Origin: Gallionella capsiferriformans ES-2
Lineage (GTDB): Bacteria > Pseudomonadota > Gammaproteobacteria > Burkholderiales > Gallionellaceae
Reading direction: 5' to 3'
DNA: 64,000 nucleotides
Assembly (NCBI RefSeq): GCF_000145255.1
Contig: NC_014394.1
Span: 992,001 to 1,056,000 of the forward strand
In this document: positions 7,344 to 16,155 of the stretch, piece after piece
Position numbering within the stretch: position 1 is the first letter of the stretch
Layout: every line of letters starts with the position of its first letter
Translations under genes and position numbers: made by a program
The notes under the pieces: model-generated
The model's database searches: none
What the model was told of the DNA's origin: nothing
Seen by the model: only the letters and a program-made list of their open reading frames with translations

Positions 7344-7644
7344 GCTTCAACGAAAGCGAGTTGCGTCGACCAATTACATCGCTCAGGCGGTTGTATTCGT
7401 CGGTGTCACCGTCAATGATCGCCAACACTAAATTGCGTTCCAAAGCATCTTTGGCATTGCAACGTAGTCGTCTGGCAATCAACGGTTCAACATCTGCAAG
7501 TCGAAGGTCTAGCGAATCGCAAAGGCTTTCAAATTCTTGTTGATCGAGAACTTCAGGCGTGGAAAACAGGATGTGTTTTTTGCATTCCAGTTCTTCTTTG
7601 CCTCCAGTAATAACCGTGAAGGATGGTTTTCGTGATTCGTTCAT
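7327..7644 (-). CDS. Hypothetical protein, convergent to its neighbours
   Basis: This 105-aa acidic protein is the only leftward ORF I accept inside the rightward block. It begins MNESRKPSFTVITGGKEELE and continues with LDLRLADVEPLIARRLRCNA, which has the look of a folded helical domain. No leader switch precedes it. A TTGATC...TTAGACT stretch just upstream on its strand could be a promoter. It might be a small regulator or a moron-like insertion. No family recognised. Confidence 0.5.
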   Translation of the reverse strand: MNESRKPSFTVITGGKEELECKKHILFSTPEVLDQQEFESLCDSLDLRLADVEPLIARRLRCNAKDALERNLVLAIIDGDTDEYNRLSDVIGRRNSLSLKLISSS

Positions 7645-7667
7645 GCGTCCAGTCTAACACGATCAAA

Positions 7668-7748
7668 ACCCAACGCGGGATCACCATATCCCGGTTGGGG
7701 CATGGTGCAAACGTTTTTTAATGCAAATCAAAAAGGAGAAACACCATG
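7668..7748 (+). promoter_or_regulatory. Leader RNA switch L7 (before ssb)
   Basis: This copy has lost GGGGACAC, but stem B is kept by other bases: CACCAT (7682-7687) with ATGGTG (7702-7707). Stem C pairs CATGGTG (7701-7707) with CACCATG (7742-7748), which includes the ATG. CCCAAC/GTTGGG and GGGAT/ATCCC form stem A. The replaced stem B is good evidence for its pairing. Confidence 0.82.
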
Positions 7749-8177
7749 CTGAACAAGGTACAACTCATCGGTCGTCTGGGCAAAGACCCGGAAGTTCGTT
7801 ACACCACCGAAGGCGAAGCAGTTGCCAATGTTTCGATAGCAACGACCGAAAGCTGGAAAGACAAAGCCGGCGGAAAACAAGAGAAAACAGAGTGGCACAA
7901 TCTGGTTTTTTACCGCCGTCTTGCCGAAGTGGTGGGTGAACACCTCAAAAAAGGTGCGCTCATCTACATTGAAGGCAAGCTCACAACCGAAAAGTATCAA
8001 AAAGACGGAGAGGATCGTTACATCACAAAAATTGTTGTCTCCGAGATGAAAATGCTCGGTGGCAACAAGGTGTCAGACGAACATCAGGTTGCTGAACCCG
8101 TAGCGAAAACAAGCGCTCGCAACGGCAATAATGGTGCTGGAAAATCCGCAAAACAGGCGGGGCCAGAACCTTTTTAA
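7746..8177 (+). CDS. ssb: Single-stranded DNA-binding protein
   Basis: This 143-aa OB-fold protein begins [20 protein letters not shown] and contains [21 protein letters not shown] and [20 protein letters not shown], all standard SSB signatures. The OB domain ends near residue 107; a short Asn/Lys/Ala linker leads to the tip GPEPF. The tip keeps the terminal P-F but is less acidic than the usual DDIPF, so its contacts with host proteins may be weaker. It is probably the element's own SSB, acting with RecE/RecT and in the recipient. Confidence 0.95.
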   Translation: MLNKVQLIGRLGKDPEVRYTTEGEAVANVSIATTESWKDKAGGKQEKTEWHNLVFYRRLAEVVGEHLKKGALIYIEGKLTTEKYQKDGEDRYITKIVVSEMKMLGGNKVSDEHQVAEPVAKTSARNGNNGAGKSAKQAGPEPF

Positions 8178-8185
8178 TTGAAGCA

Positions 8186-8327
8186 CTCACCCCGGGGGGA
8201 AACATTCCCCTTGGGGATGCTTCCTTGCTGGTGGCTTAAAAACTACCCGCCCACACGGGACACACCAAAACATCCCGTCGGGTGCTTTGGTGTGTCCCAT
8301 GCGGGATTTAACCAAGGAGGCATCATG
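8186..8327 (+). promoter_or_regulatory. Double leader hairpin L8 (before primase)
   Basis: Two units lie in tandem. The first (8189-8216) is CCCC..GGGGA/TCCCC..GGGG. The second has a 13-bp stem GGGACACACCAAA (8258-8270) / TTTGGTGTGTCCC (8287-8299) and an alternative ACGGGA/TCCCGT stem. No T-run follows, so this copy does not look like a terminator. The ribosome site is AAGGAGG. Confidence 0.65.
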
Positions 8328-9398
8328 GAAGCGAAAGAGTTGAAGCAATTGGCATCTGGACGCTGGAAAAGCATTGTGACATCGCTCGCCCCGCAGTTAG
8401 GACTAGCCATAGAGCGATTACCGCACCACGTTTCATGTCCAGTGCATGGCGGCGTAGATGGTTTTCGCCTGTTCAAGGATTTTGATGAAACAGGCGGCAG
8501 CGTATGCAATACATGCGGTATCCAGAATGACGGATACGCGACGCTGATGTGGGTAAATGGATGGGATTTCAAGACCACTCATAGAGCGATACACGACATG
8601 TTGTTGGGCGACAGGGCGAACCAATATCGACCACCAGTAGCACCGCCACAAGTCGTCAAAAAAGAAGTGGAAGTGAATGTTCAATCCATACGCGATTCAC
8701 TGAATCATGTATGGAAGCACAGCATTCCCTTGTCATCCTCAGAAGCACGGCCAGCAAGAATGTATTTGGCGAACCGAGGCATCAGGCAAATTGACTATCG
8801 GAAAATTGATAGCAACATGATCCGCTTTGCTCCGCTTCTTGAATATTACGAAGAGGGGAAGCTGCTCAACAAGTATCCCGCTATTGTCACGATGGTATGC
8901 GATTCAGACGGTCGTCCTTCGACGGTTCATCGCACCTACATCACTGACAGCGGGACAAAAGCACCTATCCCGTCGCCAAAGAAAATGATGCGGCACTGTG
9001 CCGACAATTTATTTGGCGCGATGAGGATAGCGGTACAGGGTAACAGCAAGGTGTTGGCAGTTACAGAAGGCATCGAAACAGCACTGGCTGTCATGGGCGT
9101 TTTTAACGTACCGGTATGGGCAGCTGGTAACGCCTACTTGCTGGAAAACTTTGTGCCACCCCAAGGGGTTGATGTGGTGATCTATGCCGACAAAGACCGG
9201 CCATCCAGGCAGCATCCGGATGGACACGGCTTGAGTGCGGCGAAGTTGCTGCTCAAACGCTTATGGAAAGAGGGTATCAAGGCAAGCATCAAGCTACCCG
9301 GCAACGAGATTCCGCAAGGGATGAAATCGGTTGATTGGCTTGATGTGGTCAACGGCAATGTGCCTCAAGCACCCGCCGAAAAAACCGCTACACGGTAG
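8325..9398 (+). CDS. Zinc-finger/Toprim primase
   Basis: This 357-aa protein combines a P4-type primase zinc finger (CPVHGG ... CNTCG, residues about 36-66) with a C-terminal Toprim domain. The Toprim part has VLAVTEGIETALAV (the catalytic Glu) and VVIYADKDRP (the DxD metal site). Such proteins prime replication of plasmids, ICEs and phages, and may prime the transferred strand. The ATG at 8325 follows AAGGAGG. A longer reading upstream would run through leader L8 and is rejected. A terminator follows at 9444. Confidence 0.85.
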   Translation: MEAKELKQLASGRWKSIVTSLAPQLGLAIERLPHHVSCPVHGGVDGFRLFKDFDETGGSVCNTCGIQNDGYATLMWVNGWDFKTTHRAIHDMLLGDRANQYRPPVAPPQVVKKEVEVNVQSIRDSLNHVWKHSIPLSSSEARPARMYLANRGIRQIDYRKIDSNMIRFAPLLEYYEEGKLLNKYPAIVTMVCDSDGRPSTVHRTYITDSGTKAPIPSPKKMMRHCADNLFGAMRIAVQGNSKVLAVTEGIETALAVMGVFNVPVWAAGNAYLLENFVPPQGVDVVIYADKDRPSRQHPDGHGLSAAKLLLKRLWKEGIKASIKLPGNEIPQGMKSVDWLDVVNGNVPQAPAEKTATR

Positions 9399-9443
9399 GC
9401 GCAACCAATCTCGCATTGGCCAAGTAAACCGATGGCCGTTTTA

Positions 9444-9463
9444 CCCCGCTTGCGGGGCTTTTT
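9444..9463 (+). terminator. Intrinsic terminator after the primase gene
   Basis: A perfect CCCCGC-TT-GCGGGG hairpin is followed by CTTTTT. It ends the first rightward transcription unit. Confidence 0.85.
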
Positions 9464-9575
9464 ATGGCGCACTCCACGAGTGCGTCACAAAAAGAAAATT
9501 CATGCTCATCGCGTAATGCCTTGAGTTGATATTGGTGGCTGGCCAATCGAAATAAACAGAAGACGCGCAAGCGTC
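9460..9575 (+). promoter_or_regulatory. Transcription-unit head repeat, copy 2
   Basis: About 105 bases here are nearly identical to 18436-18543. They include the TTTATGGCGCACTC start, TTGATA at 9526-9531, ATTGG/CCAAT and the GACGC-GCAA-GCGTC hairpin at 9562-9575. The hairpin stem differs from copies 1 and 3 at both partners (A-T to C-G). The copy directly follows a terminator, so it probably starts a new transcript; no good -10 box is visible, so an activator may be needed. Confidence 0.72.
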
Positions 9576-9616
9576 ACTAAGGAATTACCAATAGCAGCAC
9601 AAGAAGCATTTAATTT

Positions 9617-9686
9617 AACCCAACCGGGGACACTCTCCCCCTTGGGGCATGGTGTCCCTTTTTATTTCAAAAAGGAGATCACCGTG
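9617..9686 (+). promoter_or_regulatory. Leader RNA switch L9
   Basis: CATGGTG pairs with CACCGTG across the GTG start, where a U-G pair replaces U-A. CCTTTTT pairs with AAAAAGG over the ribosome site (stem C). GGGACAC/GTGTCCC is stem B. Confidence 0.78.
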
Positions 9687-10334
9687 AAACAGGTTTTTCA
9701 TTTTTATGCCGACCCCGGACACGGCTGGCTTGCCGTCAAGAAGCATTATCTGCATTGTTTTGGCATCGCTTCTCAAATCACGCCATACAGCTACCAACGT
9801 GGCGATACGGCCTACCTTGAAGAGGATTGCGACTTGTCGATTTTCCTGGCTGCACTCAAGGAGGCTGACATCGAAGCAGACATCAGATCGCATCACACTG
9901 ATCGTCAATCCAGAATTCGCGGATATAACTCGTATCGTTGCCAAGATACGGGCATGTGCAAGATCGAAAAAGTATCCGAGGGTCTTTGGCTGGTACGCAA
10001 CGAAAAAAATGAGCGTATCGGCGAGGTCTTCGGCATTAAAGGAAAATTTCAGGCGCAAACCATGACGGGTGTTTTCGTCGCAAACGGCAGAACATTGTGT
10101 CTGGCGGCGAAACTTCTGGATTCTGCTCAATACCATGTGGTCGCCATTGTCCATGATCCGCGTACCAACGAAGGCATGAAGGATGTACCGACAATGGGGT
10201 ATTACAACGAGTCGCGCGACATTGCCTTGATTCAAGCAAGAAGGTGGGCGAATGATGGTTACTGGACAACGGTGTACAACACGGTGTCTGGTGAAGCTCT
10301 CTACGACTTCCCTCCGTATGGAGGCGTCCAATGA
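9684..10334 (+). CDS. Hypothetical protein of the element
   Basis: This 216-aa soluble protein starts at a GTG that completes leader L9. It begins VKQVFHFYADPGHGWLAVKK. A central RGYNSYRCQDTGMCKIEKV segment is followed by a C-terminal ALIQARRWANDGYWTTVYNT segment. The N-terminal 70 residues resemble uncharacterised plasmid and ICE proteins in style, but I cannot name a family. It overlaps the next gene by 4 bases (ATGA), so the two are translationally coupled. Confidence 0.65.
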   Translation: MKQVFHFYADPGHGWLAVKKHYLHCFGIASQITPYSYQRGDTAYLEEDCDLSIFLAALKEADIEADIRSHHTDRQSRIRGYNSYRCQDTGMCKIEKVSEGLWLVRNEKNERIGEVFGIKGKFQAQTMTGVFVANGRTLCLAAKLLDSAQYHVVAIVHDPRTNEGMKDVPTMGYYNESRDIALIQARRWANDGYWTTVYNTVSGEALYDFPPYGGVQ

Positions 10335-10627
10335 GGCACACACAAGGCCCTTGGCATAACGTCGCCAACACCGAAATCAGAGCGCGTTTCGCAAGCCAGA
10401 ATGGCGATCACATCGCAACGGTCTGGGCTAACGGGGAATCAGAATCAGCAGCGAATGCAAGACTCATCGCTGCCGCACCTGATTTGCTGGAAGCACTCAT
10501 CATGGCCGAGCTTTTTATACTCGGTTTTGAGGATGACGAAACGCAAAAAGGTATTTCCAACAAACTGCTTCAGATACGTGCAGCCATTTCAAAGGCCACA
10601 AAGGGAGGCCGCAATGCCAACCCTTAA
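10331..10627 (+). CDS. Phage-type small protein (NARLIAAAPDLLEAL motif)
   Basis: This 98-aa protein has the layout HTQGPW near the N-terminus, then AANARLIAAAPDLLEALIMA, found in many small phage and prophage proteins of unknown role. No catalytic residues are apparent. It is coupled at both ends: an ATGA overlap with the gene before and a 14-base overlap with the gene after. The motif recognition is from memory of phage proteins. Confidence 0.7.
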   Translation: MRHTQGPWHNVANTEIRARFASQNGDHIATVWANGESESAANARLIAAAPDLLEALIMAELFILGFEDDETQKGISNKLLQIRAAISKATKGGRNANP

Positions 10628-10964
10628 AACTTTTGATGGCTACAAGCGCACAACCTTCAGCTTCAACGAAGGTTGGAAGGACGACGATGTGCATGAGTAT
10701 GTCGGGAAATTCCGAATTCTCAAAATCAGGCGCATCGCTGAAATTGACACGGCTAACGGAGAAGCGGAAGGGCGTATCTATACCGTAGCAGCTCCAAAGG
10801 ATGTATCCAAAGCGGACGTTATTAACGTTCTGCAAGGCGCATTCACTCGGCATTGTCGTTGCGAGCATGATTGTTGCGGACATCTGTTGATTGGCGTTTC
10901 TTCGATTCGTCGAACAAAGCGCAGAGAGTGGTTGGTTGAGGTTGCACGTCGCTATAACGTGTAA
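10614..10964 (+). CDS. Cysteine-rich hypothetical protein
   Basis: This 116-aa protein starts at the ATG at 10614, 6 bases after GGGAGG. Near its C-terminus it has a dense Cys/His cluster (RHCRCEHDCCGHLLIG) that could bind a metal, then a basic tail. It completes a three-gene coupled unit with the two genes before. No family recognised. Confidence 0.6.
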   Translation: MPTLKTFDGYKRTTFSFNEGWKDDDVHEYVGKFRILKIRRIAEIDTANGEAEGRIYTVAAPKDVSKADVINVLQGAFTRHCRCEHDCCGHLLIGVSSIRRTKRREWLVEVARRYNV

Positions 10965-11023
10965 CAAATAAACGCTGAGCATGAGTGGTTTTACATGCAC
11001 AGCGTTCGACGAGGTTTTTTCTA

Positions 11024-11094
11024 AACCCTAGCGGGGACACATCCCTGCCAGGGGCTTGTGTCCCCTTTTTTTGTTTAAAAAGGAGACGCAAGTG
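11024..11094 (+). promoter_or_regulatory. Leader RNA switch L10 (before helicase gene)
   Basis: CTTGTGTC (11055-11062) pairs with GACGCAAG (11085-11092) and CC/TTTTT with AAAAAGG, giving about 15 pairs of stem C over AAGGAG and the first base of the GTG start. Stem B is GGGGACAC/GTGTCCCC. The extended CUUG/CAAG end is specific to this copy and matched on both sides. Confidence 0.82.
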
Positions 11095-13755
11095 AAACCA
11101 ATGAGATTGAAAAAAATTAGCGCAGCCCTCATGTGGCTGCCGGGTTTTGAGCCGGCAGACAATATGCCTGTTGTATTGCAAGGGCCAGATGTTCCGCATC
11201 AAGAAGCTGAAATCATCCGGTTTCCCAAGTCGGTAGCTGCCGTAGTTGAAAAAATCAAGGCAGTGTGGCCGTGTCTTAATGCCGTTACCTTGTCCAGTCT
11301 ATCGGGCAACGTTTCAAAATTCGACGCGAACATTGCCGCAATCGAACTCCTGCGCAAGCTGGAAGACGAAAAAAGGCAACCCACCACGGAAGAACGGGAC
11401 ATTCTCAACCGTTACACAGGGTGGGGCGGTATTCCGCAAGCGTTCAATGATGACCAAAAGGATCAAGCATGGGTTACTCGTGCTGCACGCATCAAGGCGC
11501 TATTGAACGAAAGCGAACACAAATCCGCTGAAGCCAGCACACCGAATGCGCACTACACCGCACCAGAAGTTATCGAAGCGATGTGGCGCATGGTGGAACG
11601 GCTGGGTTTCAAGGGTGGCCGCGTTCTTGAACCCTCTGCGGGAACTGGATACTTCCTCGGCGCGATGCCGCAAGAAATTGCCCAAAAAAGCACTGTCACA
11701 GCGATTGAACTCGATCAACTGTCGGCGCGTATCCTGAAAACTCTATACGGGGATTTTGGGGTAAACGTCATACAAGACGGGTTTGAGGCCACAAAGCTGC
11801 CAGCGGGGTTTTACGATCTGGCGATCAGCAATGTGCCATTCGGGAATTACCAAGTACCGGAATTGCGTAATGTGCCTTACGCCAATTTCCTGATTCATGA
11901 CTATTTCTTTGCGAAAGCGATGGAAGTTGTCAGGCCGGGTGGGTTGGTGGTGTTCATTACGTCCTCCGGGACAATGGACAAGCATGACGATAAGGTGAGG
12001 CAGTATCTTGGCAGCAAGGCTAATTTGGTGGCCGCAGTTCGCTTACCCAATACCGCTTTCAAGAAAATCGCCAACACCGAAGTCACCACCGACATACTGG
12101 TATTGCAAAAACCGATGGAGGGACGCAGCAGTAAAAAAGGCTGGATGGAAATTATCACCCTGCCTGAATCGTCCCCGATCTACGAGCCATGCAAGGAATA
12201 CTGGAGAAGGCAGTCAATCGCCTGCAACCAGTATTTTGCCGCGAACCCTCAATGGGTTATCGGCAAGCTAACGCTGACAGAAAACGGCTACAGCAAATCA
12301 ACAGGGTGTGTATTCGAGGGAGACTTTGAAGAAACACTGGCTCAAAAGGTGTCCTTGTTACCGGAGAATATTTACACGGCAATTCAAAACAGCGAACAGC
12401 CGAAAGAGCTAAAACCCACACTCCTGGGGTACAACGAACAAGGTCGCCCAGGTTTTCGGGTGATTAACGGACAGGTGTATGAAACAACAGACGGGTTGGA
12501 AGCGTTGCAGTTCATCGCGCCGCAGAAGACCTTGGAACGCATCATGGGAATGTGCAGTATTCGTGATGCGGCACGCAAGATTATTCGGTCACAAGTAGAA
12601 ACGGAGAATGAGGCGATTCTTGCCACTTATCGGTTGATGCTGAACATTGAGTATGACAACTTTGTTGCCCAATACGGAAATATTTCCGAGAAGGCAAACC
12701 GGAGAGCTTTCAAAAGCGATCCCGATCTGCCGTTGCTGATGTCGCTGGAACGCTGGGATGAGGAAACTCAAAGCGCCGAGAAAGCAGACATATTTACTCA
12801 GCGCACGGTGGGGGTGTTCAAACGGGTTGATCATTGCGAAACATCGCAAGATGCGTTGCTGGTTAGTCTGTCCGAGTGTGGCAGCATCGTCGAGAATCGG
12901 ATTGCTGAATTGCTTGGGAAACCGAGTTGCGCAGCCATGAAGGAACTCGAAGAGAGGGGCGCAGTGTTCCTTGATCCAGAAACTGACCATTGGGAAACCA
13001 AGGACAGTTATTTGTCAGGTGATGTCCGTAAAAAACTCTCTGCCGCTAGGGTGTCGGGTGAGCGTTACTGCCGAAATGCGCAAGCGTTAGAGGCCGTGAT
13101 TCCAGACGATTTAACACCCGGCGAGATCGGTGCGCGCATCGGTTCAACGTGGATACCAACCGGTGATTACGAAGCCTTCCTTGATGAAACTTTGGAGTGC
13201 AACGGAAACGCCGTGACGTTCAACCAGGCAGCCGGCGCGTGGAATATTGAAACGCACTACAGCACCAAATATTCGATACCAGCCACGCAAAAGTTTGGCA
13301 CTGAACGGGTCAATGCAGCAGATCTGTTCGACCAGGCGTTGAATCAAACCGTGCCGACCGTGTATGACCCTGACAAAGTTAATCCCGACAAGCGTGTGGT
13401 CAACCAAAAGGAGACCATCGCAGCACGGGAGAAACAGCAATTGCTCAAGGATACATTTCAGGAGTGGTTGTGGAAGGATCAGGAACGGGCAACAAGATTG
13501 GCAAGACTTTACAACGACACCTTCAATTGTGTTGTGTCACGTCAGTACGATGGCCAGCATTTGGTATTGCCGGGATTCTCTCGGATATACCGTTTGCACG
13601 ATCATCAGAAAAACGCGATCTGGCGTATTGTTGCAAGTCAACGTAACACCCTGCTTGCCCATGTTGTAGGGGCTGGCAAGACACTGACTTGTATCTGTGC
13701 GGGTATGGAGTTGCGTCGTTTGGGCAGAGCCAGTAAACCGATGTATGTGGTTCCA
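11092..13755 (+). CDS. DNA methyltransferase-helicase, exon 1 (split by group II intron)
   Basis: The N-terminal 888 residues of a giant protein common on plasmids and ICEs. An N6-adenine methyltransferase-like domain shows RVLEPSAGTGYF (S-adenosylmethionine motif I, near residue 178) and AISNVPFGNY (catalytic NPPF-like motif, near 245). The start of a superfamily 2 helicase shows LLAHVVGAGKT (Walker A, near 859). The reading continues KPMYVVP and is then cut exactly at the intron boundary. Joining 13755 to 16156 restores VVPNHMLHQF, the expected family sequence. The start is GTG 11092 in leader L10. The role is unknown; protection of the element's DNA or work during transfer are guesses. Confidence 0.88.
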
Positions 13756-14371
13756 GTGCGACGTGATGTCGTGTAAGTAATTGTTTATTAGCATAAATTT
13801 GCTATATAAACCTGTCGTTTTCCCGGCAGTAGCCTAAGAGGGCAGGCGTAGCTGGTAACGGCTGGGTCTGAAGCCCCTCTGACAATGTAGCCCATTCCGA
13901 AAGGATTAAGCTGAAGCCGTGAGGTGGATGTGTAACTGCGAGCATTACGTGGTAGGGAACTAGGCTTGGAAGTATGGTGAACGTAAGTGAAGTGGTAATA
14001 AATTCCGTAACATACGATCTGCCAAAAATGCTGACAGGCAGTAACCAAAATGGTAAGGGAGTGGTCTTGAGATTTGGTACTTCTCAAGCGGAAACAAAGT
14101 CTCCCCGGAAAATAGCCACCACCTAACCTTCCAGTGTTATTTACATGGAACACGATAAGCCCGTATATCCGCCCGCAAGGGCAAGTCAACCGCAAGGAAG
14201 ACTGATGGATGTGCGGGTATAGGATGCCAGAAAAAGCGAATGTCGGCCTGTAATGGGTTGAATAGGGATTGAGGCGAAAGCTAACATTATCCTACCCGAA
14301 AGGGTGCAGACTTCTGGTTGGTCTCTCTTTGCAAGAGAGTTTGAAGAACCTTTTAAATGGAGGTAAAGCAA

Positions 14372-16042
14372 ATGACGACTATGAATCTTGTAGTTGGAGC
14401 GATCTCTAACGAGGAAGTGGATTGGCACAGTTTCGACTGGGCGAAGATTCATCAAATCGTAAAGAGGCTGCAAACGCGTATTGCAAAAGCAACACGGGAA
14501 GGAAAATACGGCAGGGTAAAAGCCTTGCAGTGGATTCTGACTCACTCGTTCAGCGGCAGAGCATTAGCTGTAAAACGAGTTACTGAAAATCAAGGCAAAA
14601 AGACACCGGGCGTGGACAAGGTTGTATGGGACACACCGGAACTAAAAGCTGAAGCTGTTATGTCACTCAAGAGAAAAGGCTATCAGCCTCAACCTTTGAG
14701 AAGGGTATTTATACCCAAAGCAAACGGAAAGATGCGTCCGCTAGGGATTCCGACGATGAAAGACAGAGCTATGCAAGCGTTGTATTTGCAAGCACTAGAA
14801 CCCGTCTCGGAAACCAAAGCAGATCCAAATTCTTATGGATTTAGACCCATGAGAGCGAGCAGAGATGCGGCAGCACAATGCTTCAACTCGCTGGCGCAGA
14901 AATACGCTGCAAAATGGGTGTTAGATGCTGATATATCCGGCTGCTTCGACAACATCAACCACGACTGGCTGCTGAACAACATCCCTATGGATAAAGTAAC
15001 GCTTCAGAAATGGTTGAAATCTGGCTTCAAATGGAATGGACAGTTGTTCAATACGGAGGCAGGAACGCCGCAAGGCGGAATTATTTCGCCAACGTTAGCG
15101 AACATGACTTTGGACGGAATGGCAGAAATGCTCCAGAAACGCTTCGGCGCAACGGGGAGCAGAGAAGCCGCAAAGTACAAGGTCAACCTGATTCGATATG
15201 CAGACGACCTCGTAATAACTGGTACAACGAAAGAAGTATTGGAAGAGGTGAGGGAATTGATGGCGGAATTTTTGAAGGTCAGAGGATTAACGCTGTCCGA
15301 AGAGAAAACCAAAATCGTGCATATCGAAGAGGGCTTTGACTTTCTCGGATGGAACGTGCGCAAGTACGATGGAAAATTGCTCATCAAGCCTGCGAAGAAA
15401 AACGTGCAAACGTTTATGCGTAAAGTCCGAGGGATAATCAAAGAATCCAAGACAGTGAAGCAAGAAAATCTGGTGAAAATGCTCAATCCAGTAATCAGGG
15501 GTTGGGCGAATTATCACCAGAACCAAGTGGCGAAAGAAACCTTTTCCAAGGTGGATCACGCTATTTGGAAACAGCTTTGGCAGTGGGCTTGCAGAAGACA
15601 TCCCAACAAATCAGCGGCATGGGTGAAGTCGAAATACTTCATGCGTGATGGCTTGAGAAATTGGGTGTTTGGTACAACGGTTGAGGATGATAAAGGCGAA
15701 GAGAGAAATGTGAAGCTGGTGAAAGCCAGTGACACACCGATTAAACGCCACGTCAAAATCAAAGGAACAGCAAACCCTTATGACCCTGAATTTGAGACAT
15801 ACTTTGAAGAAAGGCTCGGCCTATCTATGAAGGAAAGTCTCAGGGGAAATAACAGGTTGAAAGTTCTGTGGTATGCACAAGACGGTTTATGTCCGAAATG
15901 CGAAGAGAAAATAACGAAAGAAACGGGATGGAATCTTCATCACGTCCTTCCAAAAGCTCAAGGCGGTGACGACAAAATGACTAACTTGGAATTGCTGCAT
16001 CCGAACTGCCATAGGCAGCATCACAGCCAAGAAAGGAAGTAG
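14372..16042 (+). CDS. ltrA: Group II intron reverse transcriptase/maturase with HNH endonuclease
   Basis: This 556-aa intron-encoded protein has all expected domains. The reverse transcriptase has [30 protein letters not shown] and catalytic [12 protein letters not shown] near residue 275. A maturase (X) domain includes [13 protein letters not shown]-terminal HNH endonuclease has [18 protein letters not shown] and [11 protein letters not shown]. All catalytic residues seem intact, so it could promote splicing and retrohoming. The ATG at 14372 follows GGAGG; an ATG 15 bases earlier overlaps that site. The gene lies in intron domain IV. Confidence 0.93.
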   Translation: MTTMNLVVGAISNEEVDWHSFDWAKIHQIVKRLQTRIAKATREGKYGRVKALQWILTHSFSGRALAVKRVTENQGKKTPGVDKVVWDTPELKAEAVMSLKRKGYQPQPLRRVFIPKANGKMRPLGIPTMKDRAMQALYLQALEPVSETKADPNSYGFRPMRASRDAAAQCFNSLAQKYAAKWVLDADISGCFDNINHDWLLNNIPMDKVTLQKWLKSGFKWNGQLFNTEAGTPQGGIISPTLANMTLDGMAEMLQKRFGATGSREAAKYKVNLIRYADDLVITGTTKEVLEEVRELMAEFLKVRGLTLSEEKTKIVHIEEGFDFLGWNVRKYDGKLLIKPAKKNVQTFMRKVRGIIKESKTVKQENLVKMLNPVIRGWANYHQNQVAKETFSKVDHAIWKQLWQWACRRHPNKSAAWVKSKYFMRDGLRNWVFGTTVEDDKGEERNVKLVKASDTPIKRHVKIKGTANPYDPEFETYFEERLGLSMKESLRGNNRLKVLWYAQDGLCPKCEEKITKETGWNLHHVLPKAQGGDDKMTNLELLHPNCHRQHHSQERK

Positions 16043-16080
16043 TGGGCTGGCTCTGGTTAAACAGGGCTTTGCAGAGGCTT

Positions 16081-16114
16081 GAGCTGTATGCGGGGAAACT
16101 CGCACGTACAGTTC
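16081..16114 (+). ncRNA. Group II intron domain V
   Basis: A 34-nt hairpin, GAGCTGTATGCG ... GAAA ... CGCACGTACAGTTC, with an AGC catalytic triad in the 5' strand and a two-base bulge opposite. This is the catalytic core of the ribozyme. Confidence 0.9.
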
Positions 16115-16155
16115 TTAGGGGGGGATGGTGCAGTAATGCACTGTCTCTACCCGAC

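Larger units (their letters stand above)
13756..16155 (+). mobile_element. Group II intron with RT-maturase-HNH protein
   Basis: The 5' end GTGCG matches the GUGYG consensus, and the 3' end is TCTACCCGAC. Domain V is at 16081-16114 (34 nt, GAGCTGTATGCG, GAAA loop, CGCACGTACAGTTC), and domain VI follows with a GTGCAG/CTGTC-type stem. Removing 13756-16155 (2400 bases) rejoins the helicase reading frame without change. The 13756-14371 stretch is the structured domain I-III region and has no gene. The intron is in the sense orientation, so splicing can restore the host protein. Confidence 0.92.

Noticed and set aside
9642..9683. Extended N-termini reading MGHGVPF-like sequence before several genes (also near 5978 and 20460)
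   Set aside because: The same leader RNA translated by chance in frame with the gene; the proper starts follow the ribosome sites.
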